In this document: in pieces, positions 28,425 through 37,494 of the stretch
Layout of the letters: each line of letters opens with the position of its first letter
Numbering within the stretch: the stretch's first letter is position 1
Assembly: GCA_963775235.1 (NCBI GenBank)
Contig: CAVZHY010000002.1
Location: 434,001 to 498,000 of the forward strand
Source: JBBDMC01 sp963775235
GTDB taxonomy: Bacteria > Pseudomonadota > Alphaproteobacteria > Rhizobiales > Kaistiaceae
DNA length: 64,000 nucleotides
Reading direction: 5' to 3'
Notes under the pieces: model-generated
Seen by the model: only the letters and a program-made list of their open reading frames with translations
Databases searched by the model: none
What the model was told of the DNA's origin: nothing
Made by a program: the position numbers and the translations under genes

Positions 28425-30116
28425 TCAGGGACGGAGTTTGAACCGATGAGGGGCTAGGGGCTCGCCAAGGCTGCCCTTGCGGCCATCGCCGCTCTCCTCC
28501 TCAGCGACCATCTCGATGGCGTGGCATGGACACTGGTCGAAACAGACCGCACAACCGGTGCACAGGTCGAGACTGACCGCATATTTCCGGCCCTTGCCAA
28601 GCTTGGTGATCGCCTGCTCGGGGCAAGCGGCGAAGCAGTTGTCGCACTCGAAGCAGTTGCCGCAGGACAGGCAGCGATCCGCTTCGTAGCGGGCCTGTTT
28701 CGCCGAAATGCCGAGCACCACTTCTGCAAACGTGCGCCGTGCCTCGACGGGCAGTTCGCTCATTTGGGTACGTCCGGCATCGAGAAAAAGCGGAAGGTGC
28801 AGCATGCCGAATTCTACCGATGGATGCTTTGGCGGTGGCTCGTAGACCTGGCCACGAAGCCACCGGTCGATGGAACGCGCGGCCTTCTTGCCGTGTCCGG
28901 TAGCAGCGGTCATCGTGCGGATGCCGCCGACCGCGTCGCCGCCGGCGAAGATGCCTGGGCGCCCGGTCATCATCTGCGCATCTACGACGATGGTGGCATC
29001 CGCGCCGATCTCGATACCGGAAACGGTGCGCAGAAAATCGACGTCAGCATGCTGGCCGAGTGCCAACACGAGCGAGTTGACGGAAAGGGTCTCCAGCTCG
29101 CCGGTCGGATGCAGCGCGCCATCTGCGGCCAGTACGATACGCTCGACAGTCACGCCCTCCTTGCCAAAGGCCACGGGGTTGGTCAGCCACTTCGCTTTGA
29201 CGCCTTCCAGGAAGGCTTCGTCCGCTTCATAGGGCTCGGCGCGCATGTGCGCCCGGTCGCGTCTGTAGACCAGGATCGCCTCCTCGACCCCGAGCCGTTG
29301 GCTGACGCGCGCCGCGTCCATGGCGGTGTTGCCGCCGCCGACGACGGCCAGAACGCGACCCAGTTGCGGCGCCATCCCGCGCTCAACCTGCTCCAGCAGG
29401 GAGATCGCGTCGATCATCTGCCTGCCGTCGGCGGCGGGAATATCGAGATGATTGCCGGCGTGGGTGCCCACCGCAATGAAGCAGGCATCGAAGCCGCCGG
29501 AATCCATCGCACCCAATACGTCGTCTACGCGTGTGCACATGGTAAAAGTGACGCCGATCGCCGCGATACTACCGATCTCGGCCATCAGCTCGGCGCGTGG
29601 CAAACGATAGGCCGGGATGCCGTAGTGCATCATCCCGCCGGGGTCTTCCATCGCATCACGAATTTCGACTGCATGGCCCATTCGGCGCAGATGCCATGCG
29701 CAGGAGAGGCCGGCGGGACCAGCACCTATGATCAGCACCCTTTTCCCGGTCGCGGGACCGATCGGCACCGTCCAGCCGCTGGCCACCGCCATGTCGCCGA
29801 GGAAGCGTTCAACCGCGTGAATCGAGACCGCTTCGTCGAGATCGTTGCGGTTGCATTTGGTTTCGCACGGGTGATAGCAGGCGCGCCCGTGTATGCCGGG
29901 CAGGGGATTGTCAGCGACAAGCGTCCGCCAGGCCTGCTCGAAGTTGCCTTCGCGACCGTGCGCGAGCCAGGCCTGGATATTTTCGCCTGCCGGACATGCT
30001 TGGTTACAGGGCGGAAGGTGGTCGATCCAGGCCGGGTGCTGCCAGCGTCGTGGTCCCGCTCCCTTTTGGATCGTGGTGCGTAGCACCGGCGTGAGGTCTT
30101 CCAGTGCAAGGCTCAT
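28425..30116 (-). CDS. GltD-like FAD/NAD(P) oxidoreductase with 4Fe-4S domains
   Basis: 563 residues. Order: N-terminal Cys-rich helical domain (CNQACPAGENIQAWL, CYHPCETKCNRNDLDEAV) that binds Fe-S clusters in glutamate synthase small subunits; FAD motif VLIIGAGPAGLSCAWHLRRM; NAD(P) motif VVGGGNTAMDAARVSQRLG; FAD closing motif GIFAGGDAVGGI; C-terminal ferredoxin domain (CLSCGNCFECDNCFAACP, CTGCAVCFDQCPCHA). No GltB is encoded nearby. With nifJ 18 bases downstream, the likely role is electron transfer between NAD(P)H and ferredoxin, or reduction coupled to pyruvate oxidation. Confidence 0.88.
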   Translation of the reverse strand: MSLALEDLTPVLRTTIQKGAGPRRWQHPAWIDHLPPCNQACPAGENIQAWLAHGREGNFEQAWRTLVADNPLPGIHGRACYHPCETKCNRNDLDEAVSIHAVERFLGDMAVASGWTVPIGPATGKRVLIIGAGPAGLSCAWHLRRMGHAVEIRDAMEDPGGMMHYGIPAYRLPRAELMAEIGSIAAIGVTFTMCTRVDDVLGAMDSGGFDACFIAVGTHAGNHLDIPAADGRQMIDAISLLEQVERGMAPQLGRVLAVVGGGNTAMDAARVSQRLGVEEAILVYRRDRAHMRAEPYEADEAFLEGVKAKWLTNPVAFGKEGVTVERIVLAADGALHPTGELETLSVNSLVLALGQHADVDFLRTVSGIEIGADATIVVDAQMMTGRPGIFAGGDAVGGIRTMTAATGHGKKAARSIDRWLRGQVYEPPPKHPSVEFGMLHLPLFLDAGRTQMSELPVEARRTFAEVVLGISAKQARYEADRCLSCGNCFECDNCFAACPEQAITKLGKGRKYAVSLDLCTGCAVCFDQCPCHAIEMVAEEESGDGRKGSLGEPLAPHRFKLRP

Positions 30117-30398
30117 CGCTGACCGCTTTCAAGATCCCGCGCCAGGTTCGGCAATTTCGACTTTCGCAAGCGCAATGAAAACCGTGCTCCACCAGGATGA
30201 CGGCCACATTGACATGCCTCAATGTAAGCCGACAGTTGCGCTACGGCAGCCAGCATGGCGGGGAAAGCATTATCAGCGCCGCCAATGCCGCGCTGCCAGA
30301 AGTCGGATGCCACGGCGCGCCCGCCTGGCGAGTCCTCGCGCATCCACTGCACGCGCACCGGCCGATTTGGCAGGGCCTGCGAATCGCGGCGGCTCTGG

Positions 30399-31156
30399 CT
30401 ACGCGCCGCGGGTTGTTCCCAGAAGCATGCGCACGTCAAACTTCTTGCATACATCGGCAAAGTCCGGCTCCGCCAAACCTCGATCAGCTACGGCGTAGCC
30501 GCGTTTCTCCAGTAACGAAGCCACCAGGCGCGTCGGCGCGCCCAACACACCGTGTGTTTCAACGAGTACCGTGCGCGGCCGAATTGTCATCCTGCGCAAG
30601 ATATCCACTTCGGCCTTCGCAATCCAGTTGCAGCACGTCGCAGGGGGGCAATTGAGAGGGAGGGATGACCTCCCCTGCGCCGCTGTCGCCACCGTAGATG
30701 TTAATGGCTTTCGCAATGACGGCGTGATGGACGAGAATATTGGAGATGTTGTTGCGTGCAGCCGTTTGCCGGGCGAACCGAAACGTATACTTCGCTTCCC
30801 TCGAAGCATTGGACGGTGCCCGAAGGGCCGGCTCGTCGTGCCGCAACGACCGCGGTTACTCCAAAACCCGCGCCCACGATGACGACCTTGTCGCATAATC
30901 TGACTGTCTCGCTTAACCCGGCCACAAGCGCAGCTTCATAGCGAGGCCGGTCCCGGAGCGCGGGATCGGGAACCCACGAGGCGGGAACGAATTTGTCACC
31001 CCATTTCGCGTCACGGCAGATGGCGATGCCCGAATATCGCACGGGCCTGCTGGGGGTCCACGGACGCACGCCCCGGCGATAGGCATACGCGATGCTCCGA
31101 TGTGCAAGGCCGGCCGCGCCTTCCGATCGAATGATGTCACGCACTTTGTGAAACAT
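30399..31156 (-). pseudogene. FkbM-family methyltransferase, two frameshifts
   Basis: The pieces run from MFHKVRDIIRSEGAAGL (ATG 31156) through VVIVGAGFGVTAVVAARR and VQCFEGSEVYV, then RFARQTAARNNISN, then CDVLQLDCEG and EVDILRRMTIRPRTVLVETHG. These are the SAM-binding and C-terminal (LDCEG, ETHG) motifs of FkbM methyltransferases, which usually O-methylate sugars or glycans. Removing one base of the AAA at 30781-30783 and one of the GG at 30612-30613 (+ strand) gives an intact 251-residue protein. Isolated gene; either decayed or a sequence artefact. Confidence 0.75.
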
Positions 31157-31646
31157 CGTTCGTTCTCGCAGTCGCGCCCGTTTCCCTTCCGGGCGATCAA
31201 CCCTCCGCCCGACAGAGCCGAAATCGGGCGACACGGCAATAGCGATGTCGCCTTGCGTCGCGCTCTTGGCGGCGTCCCCGGTCGTCAGTGAGCCGTTGAT
31301 CTTGGCCGACGCCATCCACGCTGTCGCCCTCGCCTTTGCCACGCGAAGCGTCCCTGGCGGGTTGGGGAATCCGCCCGCCTCAATTTCGGCAACAGCCACG
31401 TGCACTTGCGCTCGGAGCGTGAAACCAATTTCCACCGCTGCCGAGGTCGAAAGTTTCGGGAAATTGCGGACGCCCCGATTGCCGGACCGACCCGAAAGAG
31501 CGTGTCTGGGGAGTTGCGGGCGGGGCTCGAATCCTGGAGTTTGCCCTACGTTCAGCATCGGCAGCAATCTGTCGTGCCCGGACTGATAGTGAATGGCCAC
31601 GGCCTGCGGGGACTGTCTTGCTCGTCGCGCAATACAGGGAGCACTC
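31157..31646. other. Intergenic stretch, no convincing gene
   Basis: 490 bases between the divergent methyltransferase remnant and phosphofructokinase. Long open frames exist on the minus strand but are low-complexity shadows with no recognised motif. The promoter of the downstream kinase should lie here; no clear hexamers were identified. Confidence 0.4.
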
Positions 31647-32867
31647 ATGATCGCAGCGAAGATTCTTGTCGCCCAGGGTGGCGGCCCCACAGCAGTCATC
31701 AATCAGTCGCTCGTTGGCGTGGTGCTTGAAGCGCGGCGGTTCGTGAACGTCGAGCGCATCTACGGCGCGTATCACGGCGTGCGCGGCATCGTCGATGAGG
31801 ACTTCGTGGATCTGACGCAGGAAACAAGCCACAACCTTGAGATGGTGGGCGCCACGCCGGGCTCGGCACTCGGCTCGACCCGCGACAAACCGGATCAGGC
31901 ATACTGCCATGCGATTTTCGAAGTGCTGCGGGCGCATCGCATCGACTACTTCTTCTACATCGGCGGAAACGATTCATCCGACACCGTGCGCATCGTCAAT
32001 GAAGAGGCGGCGAAGGCCGGCTATCCGCTTTGCTCGATCCACATCCCCAAGACCATCGACAACGATCTGGTTGCCAACGACCACACTCCAGGATTTCCGT
32101 CGGCGGCGCGATTCGTGGCCCAGGCGTTTGCAGGCCTGAACCTGGATAACGCTGCGCTGCCGGGCGTGTACATAGCCGTGGTGATGGGTCGCCATGCCGG
32201 CTTCCTGACGGCGGCATCGGCGCTGGGCAAGAAGTTCCCCGACGATGGGCCGCACCTGATCTACCTGCCCGAACGCACCTTCTCAGTCGACAGTTTCGCG
32301 GCCGACGTAAATGCCGCGTACGAGCGGTTTGGTCGCTGCGTCGTAGCTGTCTCCGAGGGTATCCACGACGCGTCTGGGCAGCCGATCGCGGCGCAACTGT
32401 CCAAGCGCGTCGAATACGATGCCCATGGCAATGTGCAGCTGTCAGGCACGGGCGCGTTGGCTGATCTGCTGTGCGAGCATATCAAGACGAAGCTTGGACT
32501 GAAGCGAGTGCGCGGCGACACGTTCGGCTACCTGCAGCGCAGTTTTATCGGCTGCGTCAGCGACGTCGATGCGCGGGAGGCGCGCGAAGTTGGCGAAAAG
32601 GCAGTGCAGTACGCAATGTGGGGAGCGAACAATGGTTCGGTCGCCATCAAGCGGACCGGCTACTATTCGGTTGACTACGAATTGGTGCCTCTCGAAGCCG
32701 TCGCCGGCAAGACGCGCGTCATGGAGGACGCCTTCATCGCCGACAACGGCACGGACATCACCGACGCGTTTCGTTTGTATCTGCGGCCACTCCTTGGCTC
32801 CGATATGCCCGACGCTTACCGCTTGCGGCCGGCGCAGGTGGACAAGGTTTTGAACAAGGCGGGTTGA
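31647..32867 (+). CDS. pfp: Pyrophosphate-type 6-phosphofructokinase
   Basis: 406 residues from ATG 31647 behind an AGGGA ribosome site. Conserved motifs are GGGPTAVINQSL at the N-terminus, IGGNDSSDT (Asp in place of the Gly of ATP-type GGDGS), PKTIDND with the Lys typical of PPi enzymes, and MGRHAGFLTA. These residues predict use of pyrophosphate rather than ATP, making the fructose-6-phosphate/fructose-1,6-bisphosphate step reversible. Placed next to a PFOR operon, it suits energy-saving or flexible glycolysis and gluconeogenesis. The donor assignment is by residue pattern, not tested. Confidence 0.88.
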   Translation: MIAAKILVAQGGGPTAVINQSLVGVVLEARRFVNVERIYGAYHGVRGIVDEDFVDLTQETSHNLEMVGATPGSALGSTRDKPDQAYCHAIFEVLRAHRIDYFFYIGGNDSSDTVRIVNEEAAKAGYPLCSIHIPKTIDNDLVANDHTPGFPSAARFVAQAFAGLNLDNAALPGVYIAVVMGRHAGFLTAASALGKKFPDDGPHLIYLPERTFSVDSFAADVNAAYERFGRCVVAVSEGIHDASGQPIAAQLSKRVEYDAHGNVQLSGTGALADLLCEHIKTKLGLKRVRGDTFGYLQRSFIGCVSDVDAREAREVGEKAVQYAMWGANNGSVAIKRTGYYSVDYELVPLEAVAGKTRVMEDAFIADNGTDITDAFRLYLRPLLGSDMPDAYRLRPAQVDKVLNKAG

Positions 32868-33163
32868 AGCGCAAACCGACGTCGAACGGGACGACGGCCC
32901 GAAGATACGCCTATCCCGGAGAGCGCAGGTTCGCTGCCTCTTTCCCGATGTGGCATTGGCGCTGGCCTTGTGTTCGCCTGTGCCGTTTGCCGATTCGGCG
33001 CCGACGCCGGTCCGCTCACGCTCCATCTGCGCAGCGCCGATCGGCGGAACGCGCACCTCGTTTCCCGGTCCGATCCTCGCCGCGAGGCACGTTCGCCCTC
33101 CGAAGCTCCTCGGACACAATGAATCACGATCGTTCAGCCGGCCCCGAGCGCCGTCTTCAACAG

Positions 33164-33197
33164 TTGACATACCGTAATACTGCATCACAATATTACG
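33164..33197 (+). promoter_or_regulatory. Promoter with overlapping inverted repeat upstream of the flavoprotein operon
   Basis: TTGACA (33164-33169) and CAATAT (33188-33193), 18 bases apart, form a plausible sigma-70 promoter. The repeat CGTAATA (33173-33179) and TATTACG (33191-33197) covers the spacer and -10 box, the usual place for a repressor site. The GTAATA/TATTAC half-sites also make up the 44904-44918 palindrome. The stretch from 32868 to here holds no gene. Confidence 0.55.
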
Positions 33198-33307
33198 ATG
33201 CGGGATGTCCGGCGCAGGGAACGGGATTGAGCGCATAACGTGCGGGCCACACCTCGCCGATCAACGCCGCCGGAACTGGCGGACCCCAGCCGGGAGAAAG
33301 CGGCGCC

Positions 33308-35066
33308 GTGACCAGCGCATGGAAGTATATCGACACTGATTTTCTTGTCATCGGCGGGGGAGTCGCCGGCTGCATGGCCGCGATATCCGCGCTTGATGCC
33401 GGCTACCGCGTGGTTATGTGCGAGAAGGGCAAAGTCCTCGACCACTGCGGCAGCGTCGGCTGCGGCGTCGACCACTATCTGACGGTCATGGAAAGCGGGC
33501 CCGAGTGGGACACGCCCGAATTCCTGATCCGCTATGTTCCCGAGCTCACCGACGGCATTGTCGACCTCGAGGTGGCGAGTCGCGTCATCCACGAGATGCC
33601 CAAAATCCTGCGCAGGATCGAGTCGTTCGGCGTCGATTTTCGCGATCGGGTGACCGGCCAATACAGTCGCAAGCGGTCCTTCGGCCTTCCCGGCTCCTAC
33701 CACATCAATTTTGACGGAACCGAGTTCAAGAAACTGATCGGCCAGCAGGTACGCCGAAAGAAGGCGACCGTGCTGATGCGCACCATGGCGGTCCAGCTTC
33801 TCGTCGCGGATGGCAGCTGCTACGGCGCACTCGCCTTCAGCTTCCGCACCGGCGAGTGGTTCGCAATCCGAGCCAAGGCAGTGCTAGCTGCAACCGGCGA
33901 CGTCAATCGCATCGGGCGCAATGCCTCAGGCCTCGCTTTCGACAGCTGGCATTGTCCGTACAATACCGGCGATGCGCAGGCGATGGGTTACCGCGCCGGC
34001 GCGGTGCTCGCCAACATGGAGTTCACCGAATCGACGCTGACGCCGAAGGGCTTCTCCGCGCAGGGTCTGAACGCCTTGGTCTCCGAAGGTGCTTATTTCA
34101 TCAACAAGGCCGGCGACCGCTTCATGTTCAAATACGACCCGAAGGGCGAGAACGCCCGCCGTGCCGTCATCGCCGATGCCGTCGTCAACGAGTATCTTCT
34201 GGGCAACGGTCCGATCTACGCCGATCTGCGTCACCTGCCGCGGGAGGTGCTCGATCACATGGCCGCAACGCTCCAGGTCGACCGCTACACGCTGCCCGCA
34301 TTCTACGAGCAGAAGCACTTGGATTTCCGCACCGAGCCGGTTGAGGTCTCGATCTCGGAACTCACCATCCGGCGCAGCGGCGTCTATTTCCGTGGCAGCG
34401 GCCTTGCCGTTGACACCAACGGCGAGACCTCCATCGCCGGGCTGTTTTCCGCCGGTGATTCCGCCACCGTCAGTGGCGGCATCGCTGGCGCCGCCGTCCT
34501 CGGCCACATCGCGGGCGAAGGCGCGGCGGCACATATCCGGGCTCACGGCGCTCGCGCCCTGCCTGATATCGACGTGGACAGCGCCGGCGCCACCCGTGCC
34601 GAGGCCGAGAGCCACGTCAGGCGGGGGGATGGCATGCCGTGGCGCGATTTGGAAAGCCAGACCCGCGACATCGTCACCGACTACGTCGGCGTCCGCCGGA
34701 CCGGCAAGGGCCTGGCGATGGCGCTCGATCGCCTGAGAGCCCTTGCCGCGCGCGAGGCGGAGCTTGCCGCCGACGACAATCACGGCCTGATGCGGGTGCA
34801 CGAGGCGCGCAACATCCGAACTCAACGCCGAGATGATGGCAACCGCTGCGCTGGCACGTACCGAGACGCGTACCGGCTCCGCCCATCACCGCCTCGACTA
34901 TCCCGAGACCGACGACGAGAACTGGCTGAAGTTTGTCCTCGTCGAGCGCGGCGACGATGGCCCGCACACCCGCGCCGTGACCGCCGAGCGACCGATTGCG
35001 GATGCATTCGGCACGCGCGGCTATCGGCGGACCGCTGATAGCGAAGAGGTGGCCAATGTCGGCTGA
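33308..35066 (+). pseudogene. AprA/fumarate-reductase-like flavoprotein subunit, one frameshift
   Basis: Starts GTG 33308 after GGGAGAAAG. FAD-binding N-terminus (DFLVIGGGVAGCMAAISALDA), then GSYHINFDGTEF, the AATGDVNRIGRN region and the capping or closing motif GLFSAGDSATVSGGIAGAA. The frame breaks near 34817-34820. Removing one A gives HEARNIRLNAEMMATAALARTE and DYPETDDENWLKF, the helical C-terminal domain, for 585 residues in total. This is the architecture of adenylylsulfate reductase alpha, succinate dehydrogenase and fumarate reductase flavoproteins. The ferredoxin gene overlaps its end. The substrate is unknown; a dedicated TctABC importer follows, so a carboxylate is likely. Confidence 0.85.
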
Positions 35067-35334
35067 TGGCAAGGCGGTTCACGATCCGATCCGGATCGAC
35101 GCCGGCAAATGCGTCAAGTGCGATCTTTGCGACTGGATCTGCCCAGGCGATCTCATCTACCACGAGGAAGGCAATCGCCAGAAGCTGCCGGTGATCGCCT
35201 ATCCCGACGAGTGCTGGTACTGCGGCCTGTGCCAGTCGGTGTGTCCGGTGGATGCCATCACCGTCGTCTTTCCCGATGCCATGATTCATTGCCGCACCGA
35301 CGTCAGCACCCTGCTCGGCAAGATCGTGGACTAG
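35056..35334 (+). CDS. Ferredoxin subunit, AprB-like, two 4Fe-4S clusters
   Basis: 92 residues from ATG 35056, overlapping the flavoprotein stop by 11 bases. Two cluster motifs, CVKCDLCDWICPGD and CWYCGLCQSVCPVDA, are spaced as in bacterial-type ferredoxins and AprB, and the Trp/Tyr near the clusters resembles the electron path of AprB. It lacks the long C-terminal tail of dissimilatory AprB. It should pass electrons to or from the FAD of its partner subunit. Confidence 0.88.
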   Translation: MSADGKAVHDPIRIDAGKCVKCDLCDWICPGDLIYHEEGNRQKLPVIAYPDECWYCGLCQSVCPVDAITVVFPDAMIHCRTDVSTLLGKIVD

Positions 35335-35361
35335 ACCGGTCCGGGAGGAGCCGACACAGTC

Positions 35362-36885
35362 ATGCTGCAAGCGATCGGCGCCGGACTGGTCTCGCTGCTG
35401 ACCCCGGAAGCGGGGGTCTTCATGGCCATCGGTGTCGTCTACGGCCTCATGGTGGGGATCCTGCCCGGCCTCGGCGGCATCGTAGCGATGGCGCTCTTGC
35501 TTCCCTTCGCCCACGGCTACGATCCGGTCGCAACGCTGGCGTTGCTGCTCGGCGCCCACATCGCCACGATCTGGGGCAGTTCCGTCACCTCGATCCTGTT
35601 CCGCGTGCCCGGCGCCGCCAAGAGCCTGGCCCTGATCTTTGACGGTTACCCGATGACCCAGCGCGGCGAAGCCGGCCGCGCACTTGGCGCTTCGGCCACC
35701 GCAGCCCTCCTCGGCGGTCTCGCCGGTGCCGTCTTCCTCGCCATCTCGATCCCCATCGTGCGTCCGCTCATGCTCGCGCTCGGCTCGCCCGAGTACCTGA
35801 TGATGGCCCTGTGGGGTCTCACCATCATCGCCACCTTCTCCGAAGGCTCCTTGCCCAAGGGGCTGATCGCGGCTTGCGGCGGCATTATCCTTGCGATGGT
35901 CGGCATGGACCCCGTGACAGGCACACCCCGCTTCTGGTTCGGCAACGTGTTCCTGCTCGACGGCATTTCGTTTCCCGTCGCCATGATCGGCCTGTTCGCC
36001 GTCGCCGAGATGATGAAGCTCTACGTCAAGGGCGGCGCGGTCGTTGAGCGCGAAGTCGGCAGCGAGACAAGCTCGGTGATGGAGGGCGTCCGCGACGCTT
36101 TTCGACATTGGTGGCTGGTGGCACGGTCGAGCCTGCTCGGCGTGTGGATCGGCGTACTACCGGGAATCGGCGCCAGCGTCGGCGGCATTGCTGCCTACGC
36201 CCAGGCAGTTCAGACCAGCCGGGATAGCGAGAAGTTTGGCAAGGGCGATGTCCGCGGCGTCATCGCTCCCGACGCGACGCTCGGCGCCAACGAGGGGGGC
36301 GGATTGATGCCGACGCTGGCGTTCGGCATTCCGGGCGGCGAGAGCATGGCGATTCTCCTCGTCGCGTTTTACGGCCTCGGCATCGTGCCGGGCCCGGAGA
36401 TGCTCACCAAGCACCTCGACATAGTCTTTGCGATGATGTGGATCATCGTCATCGCGAACATTTTCACGACCGTGATCGGGCTCAGCATTTCGGGCTATCT
36501 CGCCCGACTGCCGGCGCTCAACCCCAACATCATGATTCCGCTCGTCATCTCGGTCTGCTTCATGGGCGCTTTCGCCACCCGCGGTCAGATCGAGGACGTG
36601 GTTGTTGTCGCCGTCTTCGGCGCGCTCGGCTTCGTCATGGACCGTTACCACTACTCGCGCGCCGATCTGGTGATCGGCATGGTGCTGGCGGACATGATCG
36701 AACGCAATTTGCACATCTCGCTCACCCTCTACGGCAATGGATTCCTGCTGGCCAGGCCAATAGCGCTGGCGATGTTCATATTCGTCATTCTGACGACCGC
36801 GATGCCGTTCTATCGCAACTGGAAACGCCGGCGCGTCTCGGACAAGGCGGCTCAGCCGCTCGGTGTCCACGGAGACGCCCGATGA
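35362..36885 (+). CDS. tctA: Tripartite tricarboxylate transporter, large permease TctA
   Basis: 507 residues with about eleven or twelve hydrophobic segments. The family signatures GILPGLGGIVAMALLLPF (near residue 35) and GVLPGIGASVGGIAAY (near 268), the repeated GxxPGxG motifs, and GTPRFWFGN, PTLAFGIPGGESMAILL are diagnostic of TctA. It forms the large membrane subunit of a secondary importer that takes substrate from a periplasmic TctC-type protein. Encoded 27 bases after the ferredoxin gene, in one transcription unit with tctB and tctC. Confidence 0.93.
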   Translation: MLQAIGAGLVSLLTPEAGVFMAIGVVYGLMVGILPGLGGIVAMALLLPFAHGYDPVATLALLLGAHIATIWGSSVTSILFRVPGAAKSLALIFDGYPMTQRGEAGRALGASATAALLGGLAGAVFLAISIPIVRPLMLALGSPEYLMMALWGLTIIATFSEGSLPKGLIAACGGIILAMVGMDPVTGTPRFWFGNVFLLDGISFPVAMIGLFAVAEMMKLYVKGGAVVEREVGSETSSVMEGVRDAFRHWWLVARSSLLGVWIGVLPGIGASVGGIAAYAQAVQTSRDSEKFGKGDVRGVIAPDATLGANEGGGLMPTLAFGIPGGESMAILLVAFYGLGIVPGPEMLTKHLDIVFAMMWIIVIANIFTTVIGLSISGYLARLPALNPNIMIPLVISVCFMGAFATRGQIEDVVVVAVFGALGFVMDRYHYSRADLVIGMVLADMIERNLHISLTLYGNGFLLARPIALAMFIFVILTTAMPFYRNWKRRRVSDKAAQPLGVHGDAR

Positions 36886-37436
36886 GCCGCCGCATTCAGG
36901 AAAACATCGTCATTCTCTTGCTGCTGGCGTTCTTTGTCATGGTCCTGGTGATGAGCCTCGGCTACGGACCGCGCACCAGGCTCGTGCCCGTCCCGATTGC
37001 GATCCTCGCCATCGCGTTGATCGTGTTCCAGTTCGCCTGGCAGAACTTCCGCGCCGCCGATGACCTCAGCGTTGATCTGCTTGAGGTGCTGACCGGTCGC
37101 GGTGACAAGCAAGGATCGGCGGCCGCCGATGGTCCACCGGAACGAGCCGCCACCACCGTCCCGGGAGAGTGGCGGCGGATCGGCGTGGCTTTTGGCATGG
37201 TCGCGGTACTCGTGACGGCCATCTTGGCCGTTGGCCCGGTACCGTCGATCTTTGTGTTCACGGGCGCCTATTTGGTGCTGAGCGGACACTATCGGTTGGG
37301 CAGGGCGGCCGCCTACGCGGCCCTCTTCACTGTCGCGACCTATTTAGTGTTCGTCCAGATCCTGCAACTGCAGCTCTACAACGGCTATCTGGAGCCGGTG
37401 GCGGAGTTCCTCCGTCGACTGAGCCGGGGCGGCTGA
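36882..37436 (+). CDS. tctB: Tripartite tricarboxylate transporter, small permease TctB
   Basis: 184 residues from ATG 36882, overlapping the tctA stop (ATGA). Four hydrophobic helices (NIVILLLLAFFVMVLVMSLGY, VPVPIAILAIALIVFQFAW, two more after residue 105) flank a hydrophilic loop, as in TctB proteins. Position between tctA and tctC confirms the role as small membrane subunit. Confidence 0.85.
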   Translation: MSRRIQENIVILLLLAFFVMVLVMSLGYGPRTRLVPVPIAILAIALIVFQFAWQNFRAADDLSVDLLEVLTGRGDKQGSAAADGPPERAATTVPGEWRRIGVAFGMVAVLVTAILAVGPVPSIFVFTGAYLVLSGHYRLGRAAAYAALFTVATYLVFVQILQLQLYNGYLEPVAEFLRRLSRGG

Positions 37437-37494
37437 TCGACGGGCGAGTGTGGTGAAAAAACCAGAAGACTGACATCAACCGGAGGAACAACAC

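Noticed and set aside
30113..30398. Possible gene between the GltD-like and FkbM genes
   Set aside because: Only short overlapping frames with no motif or ribosome site.
34822..36108. 428-residue minus-strand frame rich in His and Asp
   Set aside because: Antisense of ferredoxin and tctA; its His/Asp richness is a by-product of the opposite-strand codon use.
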